Positions 1 through 7,944 of a DNA stretch of 33,188 nt are shown piece by piece. The position numbers were made by a program, and so were the translations under genes. The stretch comes from Candidatus Zhuqueibacterota bacterium (GTDB lineage Bacteria > BS750m-G25), in the NCBI GenBank assembly GCA_016783505.1, contig JADHWK010000023.1, forward strand, positions 1 through 33,188, in the 5' to 3' direction. The notes under the pieces are model-generated. The model made no database searches, had not been told where the DNA came from, and worked only from the letters and a program-made list of their open reading frames with translations. How positions within the stretch are numbered: the first letter of the stretch is position 1; each line of letters begins with the position of its first letter.

Positions 1-24
1 AATTTTCGAGGGGATTGGTGAGAT

Positions 25-933
25 TTAAAGTTGTTTTCCTTCCCGGGTAATCCTTAAGTCACTGAGGGCGATAGCACCTACTGCGGCCTCTTCCGGTAGG
101 GGGGTGAGTACGGAAAGAAGCCCCTTATCGAAGTCAATACCCATCACCAGCCCCAGGGCACGGTCGTTTCCCCAAAGGTCGCGCAGGGAAACCAGCCGAT
201 TTAGAAGCAGGTCCCGGTGATGTCGGACTAACCCCTCTGTACCCCTGACGCCAATTCGGCGCCATTCTACCCGCAGAAGTCTCCCCTTTCCGAAATACTC
301 CCTGAATTTTTTCTCCCGATAGAGGGATCTTTCCCCTTGGGTTTTCAGCTTCGCCCCTGAAGGGACGGGCATTCGGTAAATGATGGGGCCTTTTGTCCCT
401 CTTAGCCCTAAAGGCCGGTAGGCCCGCAGGATGGGTTCTAGCTCTTGGGTCCTCTCTAAGGCTATGATAATCCGGGGTCTGAGAAGGTCAATGAGATGCC
501 ATTTCAGGACCCTTCCTATCTCTCCATCAATAAGCCCGGTGGTGTCAATAATCACCTTTTCCACCGCCCGGGTGACCCGGTCGAGATTGATCCTGGCCCC
601 GGTTATGGTGGGCAACAGGTGTCCTACCGGAGAGGTGGACCCGGTAAAATACATATCACGCACGACGATATTTTCCCAACCGATAAATCCCCCCTCGACC
701 AGTCCCCAGGCGATGGTAGTGGGGGGTCCCAGGTGGGATTGCCCCATGTCCAGATCAACTACGCCAACAGACCCTTCCTCTGACAAAAGGTCAGCTAAAC
801 CTTCCACTAAGGTTGTTTTCCCCGTTCCAGGTCCGCCAAGGACCATTACGATCCGATTTTGGGATCTCAATACTTCTCTTTCCAGTTCGGAGGAAAAGGA
901 AAACCCCCCGAGTTTTTCCACAAACGTTTTCAC
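25..933 (-). CDS. Clp1/GRC3-type polynucleotide 5'-kinase-like ATPase
   Basis: A 302-residue P-loop protein. The Walker A motif GGPGTGKTT is at residues 33-41 and the Walker B-like VVDLDMGQ at 58-65. The D-x-D-x-GQ pattern is characteristic of the Clp1/Grc3 family, which phosphorylates 5'-OH ends of RNA or DNA using ATP. Residues past about 220 form the variable C-terminal part. The start is GTG (CAC on the plus strand at 931-933) and lacks a clear Shine-Dalgarno (SD) sequence. It lies downstream of the M29 peptidase gene on the same strand but is separated from it by 355 bp containing hairpins, so it is probably a separate transcript. The family is known mainly from eukaryotes and archaea, with scattered bacterial members. 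The substrate in this organism cannot be read from sequence. Confidence 0.82.
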   Translation of the reverse strand: MKTFVEKLGGFSFSSELEREVLRSQNRIVMVLGGPGTGKTTLVEGLADLLSEEGSVGVVDLDMGQSHLGPPTTIAWGLVEGGFIGWENIVVRDMYFTGSTSPVGHLLPTITGARINLDRVTRAVEKVIIDTTGLIDGEIGRVLKWHLIDLLRPRIIIALERTQELEPILRAYRPLGLRGTKGPIIYRMPVPSGAKLKTQGERSLYREKKFREYFGKGRLLRVEWRRIGVRGTEGLVRHHRDLLLNRLVSLRDLWGNDRALGLVMGIDFDKGLLSVLTPLPEEAAVGAIALSDLRITREGKQL

Positions 934-1176
934 CTGAAAATAGACCGCAGATTACACGGATGACACAGATTTACCCCTTTTAGATATTCAACCTTTAAGT
1001 ATCTACTATCTTACAAGGTAAAATTGTCTAACGGGGTGAACACAGATTTTTATACACGATTCTTGGATAATATTTAACCAAATAGCTTGGAACAATAGAA
1101 TTAACCCAATTATCCATTTATCCAAATATCCAAGAATATGTAATTTCGTCTGAGAATACATATTTTCATCCCCCTT

Positions 1177-1196
1177 CATCCCGAAGGTTCGGGATG
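1177..1196. repeat. Dispersed palindrome (TCCCGAA-type), copy 1
   Basis: A perfect inverted repeat, CATCCCGAA against TTCGGGATG with a two-base centre, extended by CCCC/GGGG flanks. It is one of at least seven intergenic copies of the same short palindrome in this window. There is no T-run directly after it, so it is not an obvious terminator. Confidence 0.7.
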
Positions 1197-1233
1197 GGGG
1201 TTTCATTAATATTCCCTGCATAACATAAATAAT

Positions 1234-1272
1234 AAAGCCCAGAGGCTTGAGTCGAAAATCTGGGCTTTTTTT
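1234..1272. terminator. Terminator-like hairpin downstream of the M29 peptidase gene
   Basis: Stem AAAGCCCAGA / TCTGGGCTTT with a 15-nt loop. A run of seven Ts follows on the plus strand, and a TTTATTATTT stretch follows on the minus strand. The M29 gene ends 17 nt away on the minus strand, so the hairpin most likely stops that transcript, and it could act in both directions. Confidence 0.7.
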
Positions 1273-1288
1273 GTTAAAGGTTTTAAGG

Positions 1289-2245
1289 TCAAACCACAAT
1301 TTCTCCATCTTTCATGATGAGCTTTCCGTCAATCTTTAAGGTGGGGTTCTTCAGGATGCCGTCCAGATGGCTGGGGACGTTTATACTTCCCCCCATGGAG
1401 ATGTTGTCCCCGAGGGCAATATGCACCGTGCCAATGGCCTTCTCATCCTCCAGCACCAATCCGGTGATCTGGGCCATGTAGTTGGTGCCGATGCCCAACT
1501 CGGCGATGTTCCGGGCCGATCGTCCGAAAGGTCTTAAGAGTTCCTTTAGTCGGTCGGCTTCTCGATCCCCGGAGATTTCTTCAGCGTAACCGTCTTTTAC
1601 CACAATTTTTATAACGCTTTCCTTCAACAACCCCACTCCGGCCATGGATCCATCCACCACGATGACCCCCTGGGATGCTCCCTCAACTGGGGCCAGATAG
1701 GCCTCCCCGGCGGGCAGATTACTCATGTCGCCAGGGTTATGGACCAGTCCCGTATCCGGGTGTCCCTTCATTCCCTCGATGGGAAGGGTAATGTCGGTTC
1801 CCGCCGGGGTGGTCACGTGGGCCTCCTTTCCTTCATCCAGGATTTTATTTAACTTCATGGTCAGGTAGGCGATCTTCTTGTAATCGGCGTTCAGGGTTCG
1901 GATCATGCAATCCTCACTGATCCCCGGCAGGGTGGCGATGCGCACCCCGGCCTGGCTCGCCTCTCGTCGGGCATCAGTATGGGTGAGGGAGCGGGAGGTG
2001 GGGCATAACACCACATCCACTATCTTCATGAGGTGGGCGATGGGTTCCGGGGGTTCCTGACCATGGGTTTCCCGGGGAATGATCTCTAACAGCATCGCCT
2101 CGGTGCCCAATTCCTTGGCCGCTTCCCATAAAGCGTAGCCGATCTTCCTTTCCGGCTCATCGGTGATTACCAACAGGCTCTCCCCGGCTTTGGCGGCCAT
2201 GCAATCCCGAACCGCAATTAAAGCTGCATTGTGTAGTGGCTCCAT
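1289..2245 (-). CDS. M29-family aminopeptidase (thermophilic-type metallopeptidase)
   Basis: About 318 residues. Family features are visible in order: an N-terminal Rossmann-like half (LLVITDEPERKIGYALWEAA), then the C-terminal metal-binding half with EAYLAPVEGA, NIAELGIGTN, GTVHIALGDN and NVPSHLDG. These hold the Glu, Glu, His, His and Asp positions expected to bind a two-metal site. M29 enzymes remove N-terminal residues from peptides in the cytoplasm. I chose the start at 2245 because GAGAGG lies 8 nt upstream. An upstream in-frame ATG at 2269 has no SD. The protein is shorter than the roughly 400 residues usual for AmpS/AmpT, as is common for the compact branch of the family. Confidence 0.85.
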   Translation of the reverse strand: MEPLHNAALIAVRDCMAAKAGESLLVITDEPERKIGYALWEAAKELGTEAMLLEIIPRETHGQEPPEPIAHLMKIVDVVLCPTSRSLTHTDARREASQAGVRIATLPGISEDCMIRTLNADYKKIAYLTMKLNKILDEGKEAHVTTPAGTDITLPIEGMKGHPDTGLVHNPGDMSNLPAGEAYLAPVEGASQGVIVVDGSMAGVGLLKESVIKIVVKDGYAEEISGDREADRLKELLRPFGRSARNIAELGIGTNYMAQITGLVLEDEKAIGTVHIALGDNISMGGSINVPSHLDGILKNPTLKIDGKLIMKDGEIVV

Positions 2246-2296
2246 ATCCTTAACCTCTCTATTTTCCATCGGATTTCTATAAACATAAGACCCAAT

Positions 2297-2668
2297 TTAA
2301 CGATAATTCCAAAACCACATATTATAATCTTCTATAAGCTGCTGATTTTTACCTTTTTGCTTCATTTCAACCTTGGCTAAAGGAATAGCAATTTTACATC
2401 TTCCCTGCTTCCCTTTACAAAACAATCCATAAAACTCAAGATCAGAGCACTCATCAATATCTAAAATGTCAGTAATTTTAATATCATAATGGATTTTCTC
2501 CAATGGTCCTGTTTCTTCAGGATACTTCGCATCAAAGGGAAATGATAAATTTTTGTTCAAATAATGATGATACACATTCAAAGTTTTCTCTGAAACTTTA
2601 GGAAGGTTTTCATCTTCTTTGACTTTTAAGATATGAGCTACTCGCTTTTCATAGTTTTCTATTGACAT
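2297..2668 (-). CDS. Conserved hypothetical protein (small, cytoplasmic)
   Basis: A 123-residue protein with no signal peptide or membrane segment. It has a charged N-terminal helix (EKRVAHILKVKEDENLPKVS), a central YHHYLNKNLSFPFDAKYPEE stretch and a distinctive C-terminus ending YNMWFWNYR. I recognise the pattern as a widespread uncharacterised family sometimes labelled calcium-binding, but I cannot support that function from sequence. AGAGG sits 6 nt before the ATG. It lies 52 nt downstream of the cupin gene on the same strand. It is clearly AT-richer than the M29 gene beside it, consistent with recent acquisition of the 2.3-4.5 kb block. Confidence 0.75.
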   Translation of the reverse strand: MSIENYEKRVAHILKVKEDENLPKVSEKTLNVYHHYLNKNLSFPFDAKYPEETGPLEKIHYDIKITDILDIDECSDLEFYGLFCKGKQGRCKIAIPLAKVEMKQKGKNQQLIEDYNMWFWNYR

Positions 2669-2720
2669 TGTTACCTCTTGGAAGGTGTAAGGCGAAGGTG
2701 ATGCCTAAATAAGATTCACG

Positions 2721-3068
2721 TTAAGATCGTATCATTATCAAAATCATCTTGAATTTCTTTACTGCTCTCAAAGCATGTGGTTGATTGGCTGGCATTATAA
2801 CCATTTCACCTTTTTTCAGGTAGAGAGGTTTTCCAGAGATAACAATTTCTGCTTCACCATCAAGAAGATGAACCAAGGCGTCAAATGGTGCTGTATGTTC
2901 ACTCAATCCTTGCCCCTCATCAAAAGCGAAAAAGGTCACTGTCCCTGTCTTTTTTTTAATTATCGTTCGACTCACTACAGAACCTTCTTGATAATCCGCC
3001 AAATCAATTAATCTTACCGCTTGCGCTTCAAGCTTTTTCATGCTTGTTCGTTCCTTATTATGATCCAT
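2721..3068 (-). CDS. Single-domain cupin protein
   Basis: 115 residues forming one small beta-barrel cupin. Motif 1 is near FDEGQGLSEHTAPFDALVHLLDG, with metal ligands most likely His, Asp and His. Motif 2 is GEMVIMPANQPHAL, with a conserved PxxxPH turn. Proteins of this size usually bind a metal and sense or convert a small molecule, and the substrate is unknown. The first ATG has GAGGTG 7 nt upstream. An internal ATG (MKKLEAQ) has its own AAGGA and would give a 105-residue product. The gene begins 35 nt after a GTTAGGC box read on the minus strand, an arrangement like an integron cassette. Confidence 0.82.
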   Translation of the reverse strand: MDHNKERTSMKKLEAQAVRLIDLADYQEGSVVSRTIIKKKTGTVTFFAFDEGQGLSEHTAPFDALVHLLDGEAEIVISGKPLYLKKGEMVIMPANQPHALRAVKKFKMILIMIRS

Positions 3069-3102
3069 TCTTTTTCACCTCATTATTCTTTCAAACGATT
3101 TC

Positions 3103-3213
3103 GCCTAACCTTCCCAGTATATGCGATGTTGCGACCGAAGGGAGCAATGTCCTGTCTGTCCTGAACCTATCCAAGGAAAGGCCAAGGAGCGTAGCGACGA
3201 TGCGTATATGCTG
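3103..3213 (-). repeat. attC-like imperfect inverted repeat upstream of the cupin gene
   Basis: Arm 1 (3115-3137) and arm 2 (3191-3213) form an imperfect inverted repeat around CAGTATATGCG / CGTATATGCTG, 53 bp apart. Read on the minus strand the element ends with GTTAGGC (3103-3109), a consensus attC end box, and the cupin gene starts just after it. The opposite end box is degenerate (GCGCGCG), so the attC assignment is tentative. Confidence 0.35.
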
Positions 3214-3277
3214 AAAGCGCGCGCTCTTTAATTTGTCTCAAGCGAAACATAGATGTTGAGCTTGAGATTTTCCGTAA

Positions 3278-4342
3278 TCAAAGGTGTTTCTTAAAAAAAT
3301 CAAGCTGATCGCTTACGCTTATCTCGAAGTTATCTCCAATATAAATATCAAAGTGACCGATTGAATAGTGCTTAACTTCTGCATATTTCCTCAATTCTTT
3401 TTCGGTTTCGGGGCTTATTGGAGCTAAGCTGTCATTATCACATATCTGAATCAGGATTGGGCAGTGTGCGTTCCGGGCGTGTTCGACCGGTTTGTATCCG
3501 TGTGACCGGAGAATGATACGAGCACAGACTTCGTTAATAAAATTCTCCGATGCAAGTTTCCCGTAGCCGTCATAAGCATCTGAAATAGGGAAAAAAGCAA
3601 AACTTCCAGGTTTCCCTACGATAGGTATTTTATGGGGCGAAAGACCGAAGCGGGATCTCATCATATCACGCTGTCCGTGAACAACCAGACGGAGAATGTG
3701 TCCGATGCCTAATTTTTTTAAAAACATTTTGTTTGAGGCACGACTATCCAGCCCTGGACATTGTGCGACTACACAGGCAATATTTTTATCTTTTGCAGCG
3801 ATTACAATACCATATCCACCGCTTGCAGAGGTTCCCCACAGAGCAATTCTTGCCGGATCAATCTCCTTGAGACCCCGAGCATACTCGATCGCTGCTGAAT
3901 AATCTTCCAGTTGGTACGGAATCAAAAGCAGCTGTCGTGGTTCCCCCTCGCTTTCACCAAAATGCCTGTAATCGAATGCAAGCACAGCAAACCCGGCTTC
4001 CTGATATCGAAGAGCATAAGATTCCATGATCATATCCTTGGTTCCCCCAAAACCATGTCCCATAATTATACATGGAACGGGAGCAGACAAATTCTCAGGT
4101 AGATACAGCCATGCGCTTAATGATGTTCCTTTAACTTGAAAAGTCACATTTTTTCTTGACTGGGGTGGTTTTGCATCTACCTCCTTGGTTTCTTGTTGCG
4201 CTATTACCAGGTGTTGCTTTGGAACCGAAAAGCCAGGGACAAAAGCCATAATAGCCACAATTGCTAGTTCAAGGACAAATAATCCAATAAGAATACCAAT
4301 AATGAGGCCAATGATTTGAAGAATCATTATTACTATTTCCAT
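3278..4342 (-). CDS. Membrane-anchored alpha/beta hydrolase
   Basis: 354 residues. A single hydrophobic segment at about residues 5-37 anchors the protein, followed by an alpha/beta-hydrolase fold. The oxyanion-hole motif is GHGFGG (95-100). The nucleophile elbow is WGTSASGG with Ser172, a GxSxS variant rather than strict GxSxG. The acid is probably the Asp in QICDNDSLAP, and the catalytic His is in SIGHFDIY near the C-terminus. The family includes acyl hydrolases and dipeptidyl-peptidase-like enzymes, so the substrate is unknown. A weak purine-rich SD precedes the ATG. Codon use is AT-rich like its cupin neighbour and unlike the GC-rich OPT gene upstream. Confidence 0.85.
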   Translation of the reverse strand: MEIVIMILQIIGLIIGILIGLFVLELAIVAIMAFVPGFSVPKQHLVIAQQETKEVDAKPPQSRKNVTFQVKGTSLSAWLYLPENLSAPVPCIIMGHGFGGTKDMIMESYALRYQEAGFAVLAFDYRHFGESEGEPRQLLLIPYQLEDYSAAIEYARGLKEIDPARIALWGTSASGGYGIVIAAKDKNIACVVAQCPGLDSRASNKMFLKKLGIGHILRLVVHGQRDMMRSRFGLSPHKIPIVGKPGSFAFFPISDAYDGYGKLASENFINEVCARIILRSHGYKPVEHARNAHCPILIQICDNDSLAPISPETEKELRKYAEVKHYSIGHFDIYIGDNFEISVSDQLDFFKKHL

Positions 4343-4581
4343 ATTATTTTCTTCTTCTATATTAATTTATACATATGACCTATTAAAAAATAAAAATAAA
4401 TAAAGAGTAATTCTAGTTATCCATAAACAGTAATTTTTTTACAAGGCCACGGATGGTCGAGCATCTTCCTCCTGCGCGCTTATTGCATATAACTATTGTA
4501 TTTACGAAACAAGTTTCGCCAATCCTTCCAATATAGCCTATATTGCGAAAAAAAGTTCGCTAATTCCCCTTAGCTGCAAAT
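4343..4581. other. AT-rich intergenic spacer with second copy of the 3.1-kb repeat
   Basis: No gene is seen. The segment 4514-4550 resembles 3100-3136: both carry TTCGCC, then CCTTCC, then an ATAT..GCGA block. Within it AATATAGCCTATATT is palindromic. The remainder (about 4350-4440) is strongly AT-rich and may hold the promoter of the hydrolase gene, but no clear -35/-10 pair is visible. Confidence 0.5.
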
Positions 4582-4974
4582 TTATGGGCCATTTATTTTT
4601 ATCTCCCTTTTTCTCCTCGCCGAACCTTCGACTTTTTCATGACCTGGTCCAAAAGATATAAATTTGTTTTTCAGTAATTTCTGAAGAAAAACTGTCAGCC
4701 GGGTTTCTACCGGTTCCACCCGTTCCCCAAACTTTTCCCTGAGCCGGTGAGCGATGTGGCCTCCCGGGGTTTTACCGTCAATGAGGGACCAGACCCGACT
4801 GCCAAACTCGTCTAAGTGCACCCGATAGGTTGAGGGTTTTATCCTGGCGGCCAGCCAGCGGCCAATTCTGTTGTTCTTATACCGGGGGACCAAAATGGTC
4901 ACTCTCCCATCTGACCTGTTTTCCCAATCCCGGATTCGGTGGGGCTTCACATCCATAAGGCTTAATTCTTCCAT
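4582..4974 (-). CDS. PqqD-family peptide-chaperone-like protein
   Basis: 130 residues. The central part (LDEFGSRVWSLIDGKTPGGHIAHRLREKFG) matches the winged-helix core of PqqD, where hydrophobic-x-W-x-L-I-D-G followed by a helix is typical. PqqD-family proteins bind precursor peptides and hand them to radical SAM enzymes. The many free-standing homologues with this layout have no proven partner. No radical SAM gene or precursor peptide is adjacent: the OPT transporter gene is upstream and the hydrolase gene downstream. A basic N-terminus (VPRYKNNRIGRWLAARIKPS) precedes the domain. No strong SD supports the chosen ATG, so the start is uncertain. Confidence 0.8.
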   Translation of the reverse strand: MEELSLMDVKPHRIRDWENRSDGRVTILVPRYKNNRIGRWLAARIKPSTYRVHLDEFGSRVWSLIDGKTPGGHIAHRLREKFGERVEPVETRLTVFLQKLLKNKFISFGPGHEKVEGSARRKREIKINGP

Positions 4975-5019
4975 GATTAGCGATTATCCCGAATCTGGAA
5001 ATTCAACAATTAATAATTC

Positions 5020-5140
5020 TGAATTGTTAATTGCTAATTGCTAATTGTTAAAACCTAAGCTCCAGCAGCAATCAGTCCCGAGCATTCGGGACAATCATCA
5101 ATCATTTCAGTCGCATTCGGTATGTTCCGAATCTGGGATT
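5020..5140. repeat. Dispersed repeat pair, copy 1 (partner at 9299-9405)
   Basis: About 120 bp. It begins with alternating TTAATTGCTAATTG units, passes through TAATTGTTAAAACCT and AGCAGCAATCAG, and ends with TCCGAATCTGGGATTA. Copy 2 has the same blocks in the same order. This copy contains a TCCCGAG..TTCGGGA palindrome (5075-5092) where copy 2 has AGCAATC tandem units. It lies directly beyond the 3' end of the OPT gene and touches its stop codon. Confidence 0.7.
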
Positions 5141-7163
5141 ATATCTCCCCCGGCTCGGCCATCTTTTTCCTCAGGTTTCTGACGGGTATGCTGATTAACA
5201 TATAAAAAACTAAGGCGAAGATGATAAGGGAAGCCCAGCCGCTCTCGGCGATAGATGGGAGCTTGACCTGGAGGATTACCAAAAAGGCCAAAATCACCCC
5301 GGTTAACGCCTCCCCGGCGATCAGTCCCGAGGCCACCAAGATGCCGATGTTTGAACCCCGGTTTTTCTGTTCCTCGTCGCCGGCCCGTTTATGGATGATC
5401 TTTTCGGCGATCCATTTGATGATGCCCCCCACGAATATGGCGGCGGTGGTTTTAAAGGGCAGATACATCCCCACCGCAATCAGCATCGGGGAGGGGGATT
5501 TGATAAGGATTAATCCCACCGAAAAGGCCATTCCCGCCAGCACCAGGGGCCAGGCCATCTCGCCGAGGACGATACCTTTAGCGAGCATGGCCATCAGGCC
5601 GGCCTGGGGGGCGGGGAGCTCGGTGCCGCCGATGCCCCCGGTGCCGCTGATGAGGCTGGCATCATGGAGGACGGATATGGGTATGATGAGGACAAAGGAG
5701 GCGACGATCACCCCGAGGATCTCGCCCACCTGCATCCGCCAGGGGGTGCCGCCCAGGATGTGCCCGACCTTCAGGTCCTGTATCATGTCCCCGGCGATGC
5801 CGGTGGCACAGCAGACGACCCCGGCTACCCCGAGCACTGCGGCGATCCCAGGTTTTCCCGTGACCCCCAAAAGCACCATCAGCAGGGCGGCCACGATGAG
5901 GGTGGACAGGGTCAGGCCGGAGATGGGGTTATTGGAGGAGCCGATCAGACCCACCAGGTATCCGGCTACGGCGGCGAATAGAAACCCGGCCAGCACCATC
6001 ACTAAGGCGGCGATTAAAGCCCCCCAGAAGTTCTGGGCGAAATAGTTATAGAGCACGGTGATGGGTATGACCAGGATGACGATGGCGGCGATGACCCAGG
6101 TGAAGGGGATGTCGAATTGCAACCGTGAGGGTTTTTCACCGGTTCTCTTCATGGAGCGCATGTCGGCGATGGCCTTGCCGATGCCGGCGGTGAGGTTTTT
6201 CCGAATGTTATACAGCGTATAGAAGGCCCCCACCAGCATGGCCCCCACGGCGATGGGCCGTACGATGGCCAGCCAGGAGGCGGTAGCCACATGCATCCAT
6301 CGCTGAACGAGTGAAAGTCCAGCCAGGTCCTTGAGGTTCACCATTGAGGCAATGGGTCCCTCCACCCCGTTCATAAAGATCACCAGGGGGATCAACAGGA
6401 GCCAGGCGAATATCCCCCCGGAGAAGACGATGGAGGCCAAGCGGGGGCCGATGATGTAGCCCACCCCCATTATGGCCGGGGAGGCTACCGGTGACTGTAC
6501 GGCCATTCCCCCCTTGAAGTTCATGGCCTCACCAAAGGGGGAACCGTCCCGGATGAACTGGATTTTAGAGGCTTTAAACGGTAACCACTGGGTGACGTAT
6601 TCCTTGAAAATTGTGATGCCATTAGAATTTTTTAATAGTTCGATGAGGGCGGAAATACCCATGGCACCAAAGAGGAATTTAGCCCCGGTCTCCCCGTGCT
6701 GTCCGGCTTTGTGTATCTCCGAGGCGGCCACGCTTTCGGGAAAGGGGAGGTCGGCCTCCACTACCAGGGTGCGGCGGAGCATGATGACAAAAAACACCCC
6801 AAGCAGCCCCCCGATTAGCATGATCATGGTGCCTTCCCAATAATTTAACCCTTCCCAGATACCGGCGATGACGAAGGCGGGTATGGTGAAAATCGCCCCG
6901 GCCACCAGGGCCTCCCCAACCGAGGCGGTCGTCCGGGCCAAGTTTTCTTCAAGAATGGAACCCCTCCAGATCCGGAAGAAGGCCATGGCCACCACCGCAG
7001 CAGGAAAGGTGGCGGCGATGGTCATACCGGCCTTTAATCCAACATAGGCATTAGCAGCCCCCAGCACACAGGCCATGATAACCCCCAGGATGAGGGCCCT
7101 TATACTAAACTCTCTCATGGACGTTTCTGCGGGAACATAAGGCTTGAATTCCTGATTACCCAT
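5139..7163 (-). CDS. OPT-family oligopeptide transporter
   Basis: A 674-residue polytopic membrane protein with about 16 predicted hydrophobic segments. The N-terminal signature NAYVGLKAGMTIAATFPAAV and the repeated glycine-rich segments (LMVLLGVTGKPGIAAVLGVAG, GEILGVIVASFVLIIP) are typical of prokaryotic OPT transporters. This family takes up peptides, or metal chelates in the YSL branch, using the proton gradient. Length agrees with the family. AAGGAG lies 7-8 nt before the ATG, and a good sigma-70 promoter sits about 50 bp upstream. High GC content matches the core genome. M29 aminopeptidase on the same strand could process imported peptides, which is inference. Confidence 0.9.
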   Translation of the reverse strand: MGNQEFKPYVPAETSMREFSIRALILGVIMACVLGAANAYVGLKAGMTIAATFPAAVVAMAFFRIWRGSILEENLARTTASVGEALVAGAIFTIPAFVIAGIWEGLNYWEGTMIMLIGGLLGVFFVIMLRRTLVVEADLPFPESVAASEIHKAGQHGETGAKFLFGAMGISALIELLKNSNGITIFKEYVTQWLPFKASKIQFIRDGSPFGEAMNFKGGMAVQSPVASPAIMGVGYIIGPRLASIVFSGGIFAWLLLIPLVIFMNGVEGPIASMVNLKDLAGLSLVQRWMHVATASWLAIVRPIAVGAMLVGAFYTLYNIRKNLTAGIGKAIADMRSMKRTGEKPSRLQFDIPFTWVIAAIVILVIPITVLYNYFAQNFWGALIAALVMVLAGFLFAAVAGYLVGLIGSSNNPISGLTLSTLIVAALLMVLLGVTGKPGIAAVLGVAGVVCCATGIAGDMIQDLKVGHILGGTPWRMQVGEILGVIVASFVLIIPISVLHDASLISGTGGIGGTELPAPQAGLMAMLAKGIVLGEMAWPLVLAGMAFSVGLILIKSPSPMLIAVGMYLPFKTTAAIFVGGIIKWIAEKIIHKRAGDEEQKNRGSNIGILVASGLIAGEALTGVILAFLVILQVKLPSIAESGWASLIIFALVFYMLISIPVRNLRKKMAEPGEI

Positions 7164-7210
7164 TTTCCACTCCTTTCTTGAACGTCTACATTATTATTAA
7201 CTTGAAATTT

Positions 7211-7239
7211 AAGATAGTATTTCTAATGGAAAAAGTCAA
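7211..7239 (-). promoter_or_regulatory. Predicted sigma-70 promoter for the OPT gene
   Basis: Read on the minus strand: -35 TTGACT (7234-7239), a 17-bp spacer, -10 TATCTT (7211-7216). The OPT start codon is about 48 bp further on. It diverges from the TlpA promoter in the same gap. Confidence 0.55.
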
Positions 7240-7271
7240 GTAAAATTTTTAAAAGTTTTCAGATAATTCTC

Positions 7272-7300
7272 TTGACAAAATAACTAATTTTGTATATATT
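7272..7300 (+). promoter_or_regulatory. Predicted sigma-70 promoter for the tlpA-like / cytochrome operon
   Basis: Consensus -35 TTGACA (7272-7277), a 17-bp spacer and -10 TATATT (7295-7300), followed 23 bp later by the GTG start and its AAGGAG. Match and spacing are close to ideal. Confidence 0.7.
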
Positions 7301-7323
7301 AAACATTAAATAAGGAGAAAATC

Positions 7324-7944
7324 GTGGGAAAATGGTTGCTACTGATGTTGGTATGGCTGTTGTTCGTTCATGGGGGCTGGGCTGAAGAGAAGAGCGAGGA
7401 AAAAGGCCCCAAAGAGGGGGAGGAAGCCCCCACCTTTTATAGACAAACCCTGGATGGGAAAGATTTTTTCCTGCGTGACTGGTGCGGAAAAGAGCTCCGC
7501 CAGCCGTGGCTGAACAAGGAGAAATACGTAATCGTTCTGTCGTTCTTCGCTACCTGGTGCGTTCCCTGCCAGAGGGAGATTCCCGAACTGGAAAAGTTGT
7601 CTGAAAAATATAGGGGGAAGAATGTAAAATTCTACCTTATTGATATCCAGGAAGGTAAGAGGAAGGTCAAAAGATTTGTTAAGGCAAAGGGCTACAAATT
7701 TCCGGTACTTATGGACCGCTACGGAGCGGTGAAGGAACTATATGGGGCCGCCACCCTGCCCCGGCTGTTTGTCATTGACAAACAGGGGATTATTCGATTA
7801 ATAAACAAGGGGTTTGGGGAGAACGCCGAAGAAATTTTGAAGAAAATTGAGGATACTATTGATGCGACACTGGCGGAGCCGGACCAGCCCCCTGCTGACC
7901 CTGGAGGCGAAAAATCCCCAACAATACCCCCTGAGGAACGATGA
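7324..7944 (+). CDS. TlpA/ResA-like periplasmic thiol-disulfide oxidoreductase
   Basis: 206 residues. A signal peptide (MGKWLLLMLVWLLFVHGGWA) leads to a thioredoxin fold with active site WCVPC at residues 78-82 in FFATWCVPCQREIPEL and a cis-Pro region TLPRLFVIDKQG. An acidic N-terminal tail and a proline-rich C-terminal tail extend the domain. TlpA/ResA proteins reduce or oxidise Cys pairs outside the cytoplasm, classically in cytochrome c maturation. The start is GTG with AAGGAG 7 nt upstream. Its stop overlaps the next ATG by 4 nt (ATGA), so it is translationally coupled to a tetraheme protein. The tie to c-type heme proteins is therefore strong, though a dedicated role for that partner is inference. 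Confidence 0.88.
   Translation: MGKWLLLMLVWLLFVHGGWAEEKSEEKGPKEGEEAPTFYRQTLDGKDFFLRDWCGKELRQPWLNKEKYVIVLSFFATWCVPCQREIPELEKLSEKYRGKNVKFYLIDIQEGKRKVKRFVKAKGYKFPVLMDRYGAVKELYGAATLPRLFVIDKQGIIRLINKGFGENAEEILKKIEDTIDATLAEPDQPPADPGGEKSPTIPPEER

Larger units (their letters stand above)
937..1288. other. Intergenic region with hairpins and a dispersed micro-repeat
   Basis: I see no convincing gene in this 350-bp gap. An open frame on the minus strand (1006-1308) has no recognisable protein character and runs through the hairpins. The left end (about 943-972) carries the motif CCGCAGATTACACGGATGAC followed by ACAGATT, the kind of short 'ccgcagattacac' motif often found between genes in environmental bacteria. 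A TCCCGAA palindrome and a terminator-like stem occupy 1171-1272. Confidence 0.6.

Noticed and set aside
1006-1308. A 100-codon minus-strand frame upstream of the Clp1-like gene
   Set aside because: It runs through the terminator hairpin and the TCCCGAA palindrome and overlaps the end of the M29 gene, and its composition is not protein-like.
5221-6045. A long plus-strand frame of 274 codons
   Set aside because: It is the antisense of the OPT transporter. Its methionine-, proline- and threonine-rich translation is the usual shadow of GC-rich membrane-protein codons.
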